64,000 bases of DNA from Rhipicephalus microplus (lineage: Eukaryota; Arthropoda; Arachnida; Ixodida; Ixodidae), in the NCBI RefSeq assembly GCF_043290135.1, contig NC_134704.1, positions 11,401,001 through 11,465,000 on the forward strand. Reading direction: 5' to 3'. The position numbers and the translations under genes are program-made. The notes beneath the pieces were generated by a model. The model saw nothing but the letters and a program-made list of their open reading frames with translations. It was not told the DNA's origin and did not search any database. This document shows positions 18,853 to 31,965 of this stretch, piece after piece. Numbering within the stretch: the first letter of the stretch is position 1; every line of letters begins with the position of its first letter.

Positions 18853-21800
18853 TGTCTTTTATATGCATTATGTTTTAATTGTCTGAATGCAGTCATAAAA
18901 ACTTGCATTGTCAAAGTACTAATGTTTTTGAGGTCAACTCTAATGATGGTGTTGTGCCACGCAATAAAAACACTTTGATGTCAGCAGAGGGAAAAAAATA
19001 GGCGTATGAAAGCCCCTGCGTTACAGTGGTGTCATTAATGCTATAATTATGCCACTTGAAATGCTGCTTTTGTCTTTGTTATTGATACAAAATTTTGTTA
19101 GTGCTTAAAGAAGTTAAAAAACAGCAATCCGTTCGTATCGCGAAGCTACAAGCAAATCAACATGAACTTCCCTGAAAAAAATCTTATTATTGCTGAAAGA
19201 TTGTTCGGGAGCCGAACCCGAGTAAACGCCTTTCCAAGGTGCTATATAGCTCTACCCTTTCAGCTAACCAAGAAGCTTGCAGCAGGAGTGCCAAATAATC
19301 GTACATTCTACAAACGTGGACACATAAGCGGTGCAGTGTCTGTTGTCAGTGGCATTATTAGGCCATTCAATAGCGGTGTGTACAACTGTAGGCGTCAATT
19401 AAGGCGGCGTGTAACGCATCGTATGTTTTTTGAAGTGGCATGTGACGCAGTGCGCATGCGCATCTTTACATGCTGAGTGAACAACTCTTGGTCATATAAC
19501 TTCGTTGTGCCGAGCATTGTTGCATACAATTATTTTGCTAGAGACACCACCATGTTCGATGATCGTTCAGTGTGCCGCGTTCCAGGACAAGTGTCAAGAT
19601 TTCTTTTTTTTTCTTATAACGAACAGCCCCCCAAAACAAGCTGGGCAAGGATAATAAGCCTAACAATGCACCCTGATAAAAGAATCGAACCTCGCTGGCT
19701 GAAGAATCAGATTTTATTCACGCTAAATTTAATTCAGTATTGAAACTGGCATGAAAGATCACCTCACCTGACTTTCTTTTTTTGGATTGAATATGAAGTG
19801 CTTTGAAATTGTGTTTTGTGAATTTGATACATTTTCACACAGTCCATAATAATTCACGCCTGAAGGCGTTACGGACTTCTGCAATTATGTCCCAAACATT
19901 TTATCCCCATCGGTGTTATCCTCGCTCAATGAGGCACTGTTTGCATTTGTGGGTCATCGCAATGTTCTCGGTATTGAAAGAAGCTTTTTGTACAATAATT
20001 CACATAAAATAATGAAAGCTTAGGCAGTAAAAAAAAAAAAAACTCACCGCCGTTCTTTCCCTAATGTGTTACTTGTACGTGGAAGGACACTCAGAGCCAG
20101 CGGCGTGCAAGTTCATCCAGTCAGGGTGCGGTGGCAGCAGCTTGCCGTAAACTACTCTCACGACCTGGTGATTCGAGTAGCATGACGAGAAAAGCGACAC
20201 CCTCGGCCTGACGGGCCGTTGCGACAGCGAGGCAAAGATGGCACAGGCAGAACGGTTTTCGATAACTCTATTAAAATTCCATTAGCGCCGAAAGCAGGAG
20301 CGAATCAGGCGCCGGCGTTATGGCACCGTGGATGGCAGTCATTCGGGTTGGCGGGATGGCAGGAAGGACAGGTCGAAATAAGTTTAGATCTCCTTACGTG
20401 TACATAATTACGAATTTTTTCCTAGCTTGCTACGTAATATAATCTCGAAGAAAGTGTGCAGAGACTGTCTTTCTAAGGGCATTGCAAAATAAAGTCCAAA
20501 TAAATTCTTACTATTTACATAAATTGCTCTATTCGCTGAGCAACATCCGAAGTTCCTGATTGGCATGTGGCATAAGGACACTGCTTTTATTATTGCGAAA
20601 ACAGCATGACAGGAGGAGACTAGAATATTGAGCCGAATACAAAAGCCAAATCAAATTTAGGGGGCTCCTCAAGCAAACGGTATGAGACGGTTGGCCGAGT
20701 TGGTGCCATGAAAACAAACGGCAGAAGGAAACGAAAACACAAGAACGTTATTGAGAAATAGGCACGCTGACAAATTACATTTCATTGTAGTAACTTATGC
20801 TAACTAAACATAAAGCCTAACCTTGCTAATCATTGTTCTGCTTAACGAGCTATCTAAGCACATCTAAACGTTTTTACTGCCAACTTTGTAAAATGTTTGC
20901 TGAAACCGTCGAATGCGCCAAGCAGTCACTGAACACATTTGTTATCTTCTGACAATAGTCTAGTCGTATAGCAATCCCAGCATTCGAAAAGAAGAAAGGG
21001 ATCCATGAAAAAAAGGAGGTGTTCTTCAGCGAGATGATATTCCTCCGAGACCAAAGCAACCGTCATATTCAATTGCAGCAAGCATAATCGGAGCATTGTT
21101 CTATATTCGCGGCGCCAGTAACAAAACACCACCCTGCCGCTTTTATGCTCACGCGTTTGAAGTATGTAACTCTGAAGGAAATGGTCTGTTTACTTATACA
21201 GCGGCTCTGTATGCGAGCGAATATGATAAAGACGCTTATACTTTGTATGGACTGGAATGGGGAGTAGGCTGCACTCGTGAAAAGCTGAAGTAGAGAAACT
21301 TACCAGAGATTATATATATTTGAGTGTATTCAAGAAGATCTACGCCCCATGGAAAAGCTACAAAGACAATTCCTCTTTAATATACGCCATGGTGCTCCAG
21401 AGGACGTAGTCTAAGTAGCCATGCTGCTCATGATAAATAATTCATATACTTGTGCGTTTCCCGAACACGTATTTTCTTTTGGTTTTCTTAAACGTGCTTT
21501 ATTTTTAAGCAACTTTAAAACAAGCAACTTTGCTTGGTACCTTTATTGCGTACGCCACGCATGCAGCGCACTCGGCTGCTGGCACGTTTGCCGTCTGCTA
21601 AGACACGCTTGGTTTCTTCTTTGTGGCCGTTGTCGCAATAATTCCACTCATCCGCTATTCACCTGGCGTCTTTTCACAATCTCGAGATAGAATTTGATTT
21701 TTTCCATTCGCTAGAATTCTCAGGTCTTCTTTTTTATTTTATCTCGTTCGCTGCCGTTTTATTTTCAAACAAATTGTTCCCGCGCAGCACAAGTTGCCGT

Positions 21801-24149
21801 TACGACATAACGTGCAGCCCATCTTTTCCAACAGATAACTAAACAGAGCACGAATCAAAAGCGCCCTCTTTTGCACTTACCTCTCAGGGCTTAAGTTTTT
21901 CCTTCCGCCGATCTGCCATCAAGTGCTTCTCTAGAAAAGCGCAATTTCTCCACTTGATGTGCAAGGCCACCTTCACTGAACAATTCCTCTTAAAGTTCCC
22001 GCCTGTGAGCGCGGCGATTCCTTTGTTGCCGCGGCGCACATATCAAGTGCGTGTCTCGCTCAATCAATTCGCGAATCACGTTCGAAACAAATACGTTTAC
22101 TGCCACTGCCTGCTCCGCGCCTGCTTCCACTAGCTGCATGTCGGCAATAATAGAAATCGAACTGGCAGAAGCAGCACTGAGCTCTCTTTTTTTGTGCACA
22201 GGCGCGCTCTTTTTTTCCCCTCCTATTTCGTGAAGACGCTCGCTAATTGAAGTGCACTTGAGAGCCCCGGGGGCTTTTTCAGATGCGGCCTGCTCGAGGG
22301 TGTTTGTTCTTTCTGCTTCGTCATCTTCCATCTGCTGTTATGATGTTATTTTACGGACTGAGTAGCGTTGTTAAACATGGACAGCGTTGCCGGCCGCCTC
22401 TGTCCGATTTTGCTCCGCTCTTGTGTCTCGGCGTGAAACCAGGCTCCCGAGAAAATTTGGGAAGTCTAGAGGAAGACCAAGGGACGATAGAGCAATATTT
22501 TCCGCGCTTTATTACTTGGGACGTTAAATGTCACCTCTTCACGCTGGAAATTAATTGACTATGTTGAACACTGTTAATTTTTCATTTATTTCTTTTGTGT
22601 GCGGGCCATGTATGAGCCTCTGTGCTCTTTAAGAGTACCTGCTTTCGTGCACTGTGATTGCTAGAGGCCTTTCCTGTAAAATAGTGGAAGGAGGAGAATT
22701 AAGCATTATCCAAAAGAGTGCCGAGGTCACAGTCCGTGTAAAATGGGTGGCAGCCCAGAATGATGTGTGCCTGAGACGATACCTGCCCAGTTTGCCCGGC
22801 GTCGTTGACTTGCAAGGCTGGGCCTCCCACAATTTAATGCTTCACTGTGTTAGTAGTATTGATGGGTTCAGCCTAATTTCGCATACCATATGTTACAATG
22901 CACAGTAGTTAATAAAAGAAGTGCGAAAGAGCGGCATGTACAGTCCTGGTCAAAAGTTTTCAGGCAATACTTTCATAAAAATACATAGAATATTGACCTG
23001 AAAACTATTGAACCCCCCCCTCCCCCTCTCTCTGTACATCCTGTGCTGTTTCGCATTTATTTTCAAGCAGTTTTAGCCTGTAAGGCAATAAACTGTCGCT
23101 ACGGTCATTCGTGTTGGAGTCCAGAACCATTATGGCATCTTTTTTATATCCATGAAGGTCCAGCCGTGATGAAAACAGCACCCTGCCCTATTCCCATTTC
23201 TTTCCGTTCCGCCTATGCACCTGTGAAGGCAGAAGGCACAGTCGTTTCGGCAGCTTATGGAATACATGGAGCGCAAGAGAGCACCATGATGAATGTGCTG
23301 GTCTGAAGCTTCACAAAAAAGGGTATTTAAAATAACACAAACATAAAAACATAAAACATAAAAATACTTTATAAATGTGGAAAAATCAATGACTTGTTGC
23401 GCCTGCATTCTTTAAAAGTAAATATTGGCGGTAAAAACGAAAACAGTGCCCGTATTGTCTGTTCCTTTCCTGGGCCCTCGTTTTGCAGTGCTGTGAAGGT
23501 ATTACTCCCGAGCTTCTGTGCTTCTATATGGTTAGTTTTGTAGCGTAAGCTACACTGGCCGAGGTTGAGCTGTTTCGCTTGGCTTATGGTGAGCAGTTAT
23601 TTGCAAGCGCGAAAGGCAGTGACGTCATACGGCGCACAGCCGACGCGCCGGAGAAAGTTTGGAAGCTTCTGGAGTGACGTGCCACTGGTGGGCTCTTGCT
23701 TGACTTGAGTGAGATCGCTCGCTCACTTCTCCGTCCGTCTGTCCCTAGTACGTCCATACATGATTCGTCTAATCATCCTTCCATCCATCCTTGGTTCGTC
23801 CATTCATCTGTCCGTCCGTGGTTCGTCCTTCTGTCAAGATATGCGTATCTCACGCTACGTATATCTTGACATAATCCAGCTAAACCACTGCTAAGTTTTT
23901 AGTATCAATTCTATGTCGGGAGAGGTTGGTCCAAATTTGTAGTGCTGGGTACTCCTAATCTCTGGCATAATAGTTGTCAACGCTAAGTTGAAACTTGAGA
24001 ACAAACGTGTAACTATACACAAAAATACAGAAAAATACTTACTGACATTATTTTTTATAGAGTTCAATATGAACAACTGCTCTCACAACAAGAAAAATTT
24101 GCAACACAAATGTATTCACATTAATAATATGTCGGCACATAACATGAAA
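18853..24149. other. No recognisable gene (5.3 kb)
   Basis: Open frames are at most 119 residues and carry no domain. 23728-23845 is a degenerate GTCC/ATCC tetranucleotide stretch. 22975-23035 has a short C/T-rich run. A CRE-like palindrome (23620-23627) and a GAA-TTC-GGA stretch resembling a heat-shock element (23662-23673) lie close together, with no gene to attach them to. Confidence 0.4.
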
Positions 24150-24500
24150 AGTCACAACTTTGCCACAAAGGCGAAGCAATGAACGCGTTAGCAAAAAATT
24201 AGGAGGTCACGTGAAGATTGGGGAGGAGATCGAAACGTGTCCCGCGTTTCTCACGCACAAATGACGCATGAAACGTACTCGCAGGCACAGATGAACGTAA
24301 ATAAGCATATCAGTTGTTACTTCGCTGTGTCTGGAAAGTGCCCTCTTTTCATCTTTTCGCAGATGGAGACTGTGCAACGATTTCAGTGACCTTTGTGAAG
24401 CCCAGTAACTACAACAGAATCGTTCCCGTGAAAGCGCAAGGCGCAAGATTCTCGCCACCGCAAGACAAGCGCGTGCACGCTTGACCATAAATTGGAAACC
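24150..24500 (+). repeat. Dispersed repeat C, copy 1
   Basis: It matches 31966-32310 across its length: AGTCACAACTTTGCC, GAGATCGAAACGTGTCCCGCG, TTTCTCACGCACAAATGACGC, GAAACGTACTC, GTTGTTACTTCGCTGTGT and CAGTGACCTTTGTG. No protein coding is evident. Confidence 0.8.
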
Positions 24501-25199
24501 CTCCCGGCACTGTTCCTGTGTACAACGTTTCTCGGCTTTACTTCGCGGTCGCCGACACTAATAGCAGCAGAACAAAAGCAGCGCGAGCCATGGAAGATAC
24601 AATGTCTGCCACTGGCTCCGAGGTAGCAGACGTGTCTTGGTTCAACTGGGCCCTGTTAGGTGGCACGACCTGTACAGTTTAACTAGACAAAAATTGAATT
24701 TTTGAAGCAATCGCGCTATTCTTCATAGGAACGTCTGGCAGTTATTTTTTTCGTGAATCAAACAGAACGAACAAGCAGCATTTTATTGCGCCTCTTGATG
24801 CACAGAATGTTCTTTATGAAGTGCAGCTAGCTCGATTGCTAGTGATTAATAGTTGGCGGTTTGTCTGACGTCATCGGAATCGGTTTGAGAATGTTTTGTG
24901 CATTTGCCCTAATTTCTCGGTAAGTAGGACTCTGGTGTTTATAATATTGTCGTTTTAGAGGTTGTCGAACATTGAGCTTCCACTCTCACGTAAATTGTTA
25001 TTTGACTTCAGGGTCCCTTAATTCTTAAGTTATCCTTTCCCTCGAAAGTTTTTTCTCTGGGTCACAGTAACAGCAGCGTCTGCATAGCAGTTTTCGAATT
25101 TCTCAGAGGCACAAGAAGGTTTGCTAGTTGGCTTTTTACTAATGGTATTCACTTCACTTCACTTCACTTTATTACCTTAAAGACACCGGTGAGGGGGTA

Positions 25200-26372
25200 T
25201 TACATAAGGGGTGGGTTAACAAATGGAGGTAACAGAGAGTGATCTTCTGACAAACAATATGCATTGATGTTTTGCGCAAATGTTGACGAACACGTGATGG
25301 CTGCAATGTCACGGGGAAGACCATTCCAGTCCACTGCTGTGCGAAGAAAAAATGAGGTGGAAATAGTAGTATTGCGAGCGCGTGTGCGTACGATTGAATA
25401 ATAATGGGTCGTGCGGTGAGATATGCGCGTCGGTGGGATGATGTAAGGTGCTTGATTGAGTGAACTGTGAAAAAATTTTTGAATCAAACAGAGGCTGGCG
25501 ATGCGGTGACGCACAGAAAGATTAGCAACATCAATGTCACGTTTTAGGGATGATATGCTTATGTCGTATGAATATGAAGAGTGAATGAACCTAGTGACAC
25601 GATTTTGTACAGATTCTATTTCGTTTATTAGGTATATCTGGTGCGGGCTCCAGATAAGCGCTGCATATTCTAGTTTAGGTCTGATGAGCGATTTGTAACC
25701 CAGAAGTTTTATGTCTAGTGGTGCGTGACGCAAATGACGCTTTAGGAAACTGAGGGATCTGTTCGCGGATAATATGATTTTGTTTGTGTGTGCGTTCCAG
25801 GAAAGGTCAGATGATAAGGTGACACCTAGGTATTTATGTGACTGAACTTGTTCAATAGCGGAATTAAAGATCAGGTATGAGAATGATAAAGGATTACGCT
25901 GGCGTTGAAATGAGACGAGTTTGCATTTAGTGGAATTAAGCTTGAATAACCAAAGATCACACCACTGTTGCACGAGATAAAGATCCTGTTGGAGGGCAGT
26001 TTGATCAGAAATGTTAGTAACTGTGCGATATATGACACAGTCGTCGGCAAATAAATGAATATGGGAAGAGACATGAATGGGAAGATCGTTAATATATATT
26101 AGAAACAAGAGGGGTGCGAGTACGGATCCCTGGGGGACGCCGGGTGTTACTGGGAGCGAGCTAGAACGCGTGTTTTTAATGGAGACGAACTGGGAGCGGT
26201 TAGTAAGAAATTGTGTGATCCATGCAAGAATGTTGGGGTGCCGTTTCAGCGGGGAAAGTTTTAACAGTAGGCGTTTTTGTGGTACCTTATCAAAGGCTTT
26301 TGCGAAATCGAGAAAGATTGCATCGGCCTGAAAGTGACGGTCGAGAGAAGAGTGTAGATCATGAATAAACAT
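25200..26372 (-). pseudogene. LINE reverse transcriptase, C-terminal 390 residues
   Basis: Open over 390 residues. It shows RT motif A (FLDFAKAFDKVP), motif B (GVPQGSVLAPLLFLIYINDL), the catalytic LFADDCVIY with both aspartates, and the later KYLGV motif, followed by a typical LINE C-terminus with DWNGLP. The N-terminal half of RT lies in another frame (26261-27106), so a frameshift at about 26425-26440, beside an A run, splits the gene. Otherwise it is well preserved. Confidence 0.9.
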
Positions 26373-27106
26373 AGCAAGTTGGATTTCACAGGATAATGAT
26401 TTACGAAATCCGTGCTGGGAAGAATAAAAAAATTGTTGGTGTCAAGGAAGTGCATGATGTGAGAATATATGACATGTTCCATGATTTTGCAAGGGATGCT
26501 TGTTAGAGAAATGAGTCGATAATTTAGGGCAGACTGTCTGTTACCTGGCTTGTGGACTGGAATGGCCTTTCCCTCCTTCCAGTCATCTGGTAAAATTCCT
26601 GTTTCGTGTGACAATGAGAACATCATCGGCAAGTACACTGCAATAATTTCTTTAGTATTTTTAAACAATTTAGAGTTAATATTGTCTACGCCAGGCGACG
26701 ATGAAAGTTTTATTTTGTAAATGAGTGATGAAATGCCACCAACAGATAACACAACAGGGGACATCACTGGTAATGTCGTAGTAGGTGGCGTAGGAAAGGG
26801 TACGTTGGCTTCTTTAGTGAACGCGGATGAGAACGCGATGTTAAAGGTATTGGCACAAACAGTGTCGCTTACGTCTTCATTTTTATCGTTTGTAAGCGTG
26901 ATGTCTGGTGTTAGTTGCGGGTTTATGATTTCCCAGAATTTTCTAGGGTTAGATTTTAGAATTTTAGATAAATCATTGCGATAGAATGTCTGTTTCGCTT
27001 TTCTAATTTCAGCATAATAAGCGTCTTCCGCAGCATAGTACTTGCCCCACGCGCACGCATTACCATTATACTTCGCAGCTCGGAAGAGGCGCTTTTTTAT
27101 TTTCAA
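26261..27106 (-). pseudogene. LINE linker and N-terminal reverse transcriptase part
   Basis: It shows RKFWEIINPQ, SPGVDNINSKLFK, DDWKEGKAIPVHKPGNR and ALNYRLISLTS (the family norm is NYRPISLTS, so P is replaced by L). Beyond about 26440 the frame departs from RT and the true continuation is in the frame of 25200-26372. It belongs to the same element as that entry. Confidence 0.88.
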
Positions 27107-27234
27107 GTGTTTTCAAGTTTTTGGAAAACCACGGTTTATTTTAATTGGCAGTAAAGCTCACTGTGGGGATGAATTTATTAGTCAAGTCAGTTATGTTGTC
27201 CTTAAGCATTAGCCAGCTGTCATTGAGAGAACAG

Positions 27235-27467
27235 CCCCGCTGCGGTGGTCTAGTGGCTAAGGTACTCGGCTGCTGACCTGCAGGTCGCGGGATCGAATCC
27301 CGGTTGCGGCGGCTGCATTTCCGATGGAGGCGGAAATGTTGTAGGCCCGTGTGCTCAGATTTCTGTGCACGTAAAGAACCCCAGGTGGTCGAAATTTCCG
27401 GAGCCCTCCACTACGGCGTCTCTCATAATCACATAGTGGTTTTGGGACGTTAAACTCCATATATCAA
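27235..27467 (+). mobile_element. Ruka-like SINE, full length, inserted in the LINE
   Basis: Complete head, body and tail. It is flanked by the 15-bp direct repeat TCATTGAGAGAACAG (27220-27234 and 27468-27482). Removing it restores the continuous LINE linker sequence, so the SINE is younger than the LINE. Confidence 0.95.
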
Positions 27468-27620
27468 TCATTGAGAGAACAGGAACCGAGATTGAATTCG
27501 AAGTATGGCAGGAAATCTCGTAATTCACCAATTATTATTTCGTAATTACCCTTATCATACAAGTGAATTGTTTTGCTGAAAATTGGGCGTTTTTGGGGTG
27601 AAGTTAAATATGGTATGCAT

Positions 27621-29412
27621 CACTTTGTGATTCTAGTTCTTTGGATTATTCATTTATTTATTCCTTTCAATAATAGTTATTTATCTACTTTATTCATAGG
27701 TAATCTTATGATTGTCCAATTTTTTATTCCCTAGTTGACTGAGGGCAACCGCGAAGGCACCTTTGTGATTCGACAATGGCCGTGACGCCGATGGTTCGTT
27801 AGTGGAAGAGTACTGTGCGAGCATTAACTTATTCGCCGGGGATGAACAGCTCTGACAATTTCCCCTGAAGTACTATAACGTGTTGCAGATAACATACGAA
27901 CACTCATCCATTTATTTGTGTGTTGTCCGACGTTCATTCGTGTTTTACATAAACGTAAAATCCTCGTCTACGGCTCGTCTCTTGTTGCTTCAGTTCCTGG
28001 GCCCACGAACCTTCACAATCGACGATGGCTAACAAAACTTATAGCCAATGCTCGGGTACATGAGTGAGACATGGAATCGGACACATTGTACAGCATGCAT
28101 GGGGCTAGAAGACGTCGAGGGAAGAGCATGGGTGGAGGAGGAGTGAGTGAGACTGTGTGATGAGTGAGCGGAAGAGCGTTACACAGCTAGCTGTGCTTTT
28201 GCTTGTGCTATGTCATTCAATGACGACATCATATGCACGATAGGATATGGCAGCGTGGCACCCTAAAGTGCTTCGCACTAGAATGTAGGCCACAAACAGC
28301 ACTGCTGTGTGGCAGCGCAGCACTGTTTGTCTTTTCTCTATTTTTTATGTGCTCCGTTTTTCTTGCCATTTTCTATTCGCTGTGACCTATCAACATGTAC
28401 AAGCATTCACTTTAACTTGCCATATGGGGCTATGACTATAGTATGCGCGGCTATGCTTTGCTAGGAGTTGCACGGCACATACACACTTTCTGAAGCGCAG
28501 ATCTGGTGAGTTAAGTACGGGCGACACGCAGTGCCACCCCAAGCTTAAACAGCGCTGTTGAAACCCTTGACAAGTCACAATATTCTTGAAAGATTATTCT
28601 TTTCTGTGTGAATGAATGAAACGCATCGAATTTGTTTTTATTAGTTTTGAAGGTTTGCCGTATTTTGCTGAACTATATTTTAACACTTATTTGACAACAC
28701 CACCAGAAAGAATGGTGTGCACTGCAGTGTAATGGCAACATTATTGTGATGTTGCAAATAATATATTTGACATATTGTGATGGTTTGATAATAAAACCAA
28801 AGTACCTAAACGCACTTTTACTACTACTAATAATAATTACTGTTTATTATTAACATATACAGTATAAACAGCAAGTGTTCATGATGCTGCATATAATGCA
28901 ACAACTGTAGGCTTCTTTCATAAAGCTGGCATTATAACTGCTCACAAATATACTATCATTGGCTGAATTCTACATATAAATAGTAAGTAAGGCATAACAT
29001 ACATAATTTAGACATCCTAGCACATTTGGAAACAAATGAGCACACCCCGTTTGGATACTGGTATACAGAGTTTAAGTTATTCTTTACCATTATTGATAAA
29101 CCATTTTCAGTTAATTGATTCTTATTTGTTTTGTTGTTCCTCAGCTGCACATAGATCTATGTTAGTATAAAAAACTAATTTGATTACTTTTAGCGTTGTA
29201 TTCTTGTATGATTTTTTGCAGGCCTTTGTATATTGCTTTTCTGCACTAATCATATGTTCTCATGTTTTCGTTTGTGAACTGTTTTTCTTTGCTGTTGCCC
29301 ACACGCCGTAGATTACTTTGGCTACGGACTAGTCAAGTCACCTGTCGGCTGTTTTTTTCCCGTTGTCTTCCATCTGTGAGATCGTACATGGTGGAAATAA
29401 AATTTGGTTTGA
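27621..29412. other. No recognisable gene
   Basis: AT-rich with short frames only. The end (29380-29412, GGTGGAAATAAAATTTGG) resembles the 3' end of a retroelement just before a SINE, but I cannot assign it. Confidence 0.4.
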
Positions 29413-29621
29413 TTTAATTTACGTCCCAGAACCTTGATAGGAATATGAAGATGCCGTAGTGGAGCACTCCGGAAATTTCGACCCTCCGGTGTTCTTCAAC
29501 GTGCACCGGCATCGCACAGTACACGGGCTTCTATCACTTCACTTCCATCGAAATGCGACCGCCACAGCAGGGATCGAACTCGCAACCTTCAGGTCGGCAG
29601 CCGAGCACCGTTGCGTACCAA
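29413..29621 (-). mobile_element. Ruka-like SINE, diverged, minus strand
   Basis: It keeps GCCGTAGTGGAG, CCGGAAATTTCGACC, GTTCTTCAACGTGCACC and GGGATCGAACTCGCAACC, all in inverse orientation, with many substitutions. It is an old copy. Confidence 0.85.
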
Positions 29622-31002
29622 GTGCACTTTTGCTGGGTTTATTCGAAGCAGAGATGATGTTTACTCTAAGTGTTTAATCACCTCGTCGAAGTGTGCGCTT
29701 TGCAGTTTGAAGAAAGCAATTTAGGATAACGAGGTTTGCCTCCAGCAAATCTTAGCCTGAGCGATGCCCGAGCCCGAATCCGATAGAGTGAAGCACCAAA
29801 AAAGCTATGTGAAAGGCAGAGATCAACGCCCCGCCCCCTTCCCCTCCCACTTTTATTTGACCATTCCAAGTATCCAGGCTGGCTACATTGTTATGCGCAT
29901 AATTTGGAGGCTGCTTGTACTAACAGCACCGACACGAGTTCGGACGAGTGAGCTCCGCTCAAAGAAAGTCTGTAGCGAACTGTGAACTCGGAGACAAGGG
30001 GGCGGCAGCTACGCACCAAGTTTTTCGAGCGTGAAAGCCGGAAAACGACGACCAGTGTTGTGCGGTTCGGTTATTCAGGGCAGCGCTCGCTAAGTCTGCC
30101 ACTTGCAAAGACTCCACGGAATTACGCAGGACGAAATGCGGTACTGCCGCCGCCTCGCTACGTGTGAAGAAGCTAGTGTGCGTGGAGCCAGGAGTCTGTG
30201 AGTGAACTAATAAGTACCAAGTGGCTCAATGCTGGATTGAGTGAGCGAGTTAGCCGCACAAATTGTGTAATCGCGGAGTTTGTCGAAAATTGTCGAGCCA
30301 ATTGCGACGCACCTTTTATGAGTGCTTTATATCTGAACTTGTCGACTCCTTTTTTATACTTTTGGAATCGCCGCCGGAATACATCGCTGGGAGCAGAACG
30401 TAATGCATAGAAAGTTCAGCTCAGTACCTTTGCACTACCTGACTGTTTTCATGGCACTATAGCGATTAGACTGTCTCGCTACTGTATGCTTACGTATGCT
30501 TTCAAATTAGTCTAGTTTCAAAATATGTGTATTTGATCAATAAACGTGCTTTTGTTGGAAACAGCGCATCCATTGACGAGAGAGTGCTTAAGCATGATTG
30601 CTTTCTAAGCATTTATTCAGTGGTTGCTGCCACGGTGTATGCTTGGTATGCATAGCTCACATTTATAAAGCTATTGTCAAGAGGAGAATTTACAGTGGCT
30701 TTTATGAAAAAATGCTCCGCAAAGTAACATGAAATCATTTTTGTAGCCTCAATACACACTCAATAAAAAATTCAAGTATCGTGAAATTAAGTGAAACATT
30801 CATTTTCACGTTCATGAAAATTGGGTCGACGCCCTACATTACCAATAGCGTGTGTGATTTGGTGCGCAAGGATTAAGTCGAAGTGGAGCATTTATTAAAA
30901 CACCTTTGCACTTGTCGACCGCTTGTCGACCACACACTTCGTCACCAGATAATTGTCACTGTTTCGTGGGACTCGGACATCCCTCCTGAAAGACAAGTGT
31001 CC
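29622..31002. other. No recognisable gene
   Basis: Short open frames only. 29985-30570 is GC-richer and ends AATAAACGTGCTTTTGTTGG, which could be a solo LTR or a transcript end. No duplicate or flanking repeat supports either reading. Confidence 0.35.
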
Positions 31003-31015
31003 TTTTTGCTTTCTC

Positions 31016-31186
31016 GCGGCGGCTGCATTTCCGATGGAGGCGGAAATGTTGTAGGCCCGTGTGCTCAGATTTGGGTGCACGTTAAAGAACCCCAGGTGGT
31101 CTAAATTTCCGGAGTCCTCCACTACGGCGTCTCTCATAATCATAGAGTGGTTTTGGGACGTTAAACCCCACATATCAATCAAATCA
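31016..31186 (+). mobile_element. Ruka-like SINE, 5'-truncated, with target-site duplication
   Basis: The head is missing; it starts at GCGGCGGCTGCATTTCCGATG. Flanking direct repeats TTTTTGCTTTCTC at 31003-31015 and 31187-31199 show that it inserted already truncated. Confidence 0.93.
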
Positions 31187-31199
31187 TTTTTGCTTTCTC

Positions 31200-31965
31200 C
31201 TTGTAGGTGAAACACCGAGTGCCCATTGTCACGCGTCTACTATCCTGCAAAGTCGACGCGTACTGGGACAATGTGTTGCGCTGCTCACAACGCTGTACCG
31301 AACTAATAGGACGCAGCGCCATTTCAGCCACGGCTGTCCGCCTCTTTGCGAGCCTAATGCGAGCGTCTCTGGGAACCTCTCATTATTCAAGGCTTGGCGC
31401 GGACGCAAGAGCTGACATGTCCTGTCCAGTCGCTTACTTTGACATGCAGATGCGAGAGCGCCTTCGTACACGGCTCGAACGCGCGCACGGGGAGGGGTCA
31501 CCGCACGAAGAGCTTCCGTGTGCGCTCCGGAAGATTTCGAGCACTTGCGGAATCGATAGAGGAACCGCTCGAAGAGCGCAGCCCATCTCGCATACCTTCT
31601 GGCTAGTTTGGACGCTGATAGTTTTACGCTGGCCGGCTTGACGTGCCTCATAATGTCGGTGTACGCCCCGCATAATGCAGCTGCTTGAAGGTGAAGCCAG
31701 GCGGATTGTTGTTTAGAGTCTGAAAACTCGGAAAAATCGGGCCGGGATTGTACTTATGAGAAGTTTCGGCATGATTTCAGCATGATCTCGCTCAACGAGT
31801 GATTTTAACTCGTGAGTATAGACTGGCATGCTGCTGTATTTTTACGGGAAAGCAGGTGAAGTTCTGTACGAAGTTCTGTACGACGGATGAAATGCCTGTC
31901 ATCTTTGTTACGTGTTGAACGTGCTTTAATGTATAAAGCTCAACAAGGAGACTTGGCGATAAAAA
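31200..31965. other. No recognisable gene
   Basis: GC-richer around 31207-31660 with overlapping frames up to 144 residues on both strands, none with a domain. Probably not coding. Confidence 0.35.

Larger units (their letters stand above)
25142..27620 (-). mobile_element. 5'-truncated LINE (CR1/L2/jockey-like group), minus strand
   Basis: A non-LTR retrotransposon remnant. It ends at its 3' side in a short tandem tail, AGTGAAGTGAAGTGAA on the minus strand (about 25146-25166). The coding part runs from an endonuclease/RT linker (27475-27610, then 27106-27234 with a stop) through reverse transcriptase to the C-terminus at 25200. A Ruka-like SINE interrupts it at 27235-27467. Most of the endonuclease domain is missing, so it was truncated or decayed at the 5' side. 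Clade assignment is tentative. Confidence 0.88.

Noticed and set aside
29985..30570. Solo LTR
   Set aside because: AATAAA near the end is suggestive, but I find no TG...CA borders with a target duplication and no second copy here.
31207..31673. Gene on either strand (up to 144 residues)
   Set aside because: GC-rich overlapping frames in both directions without a recognisable domain.
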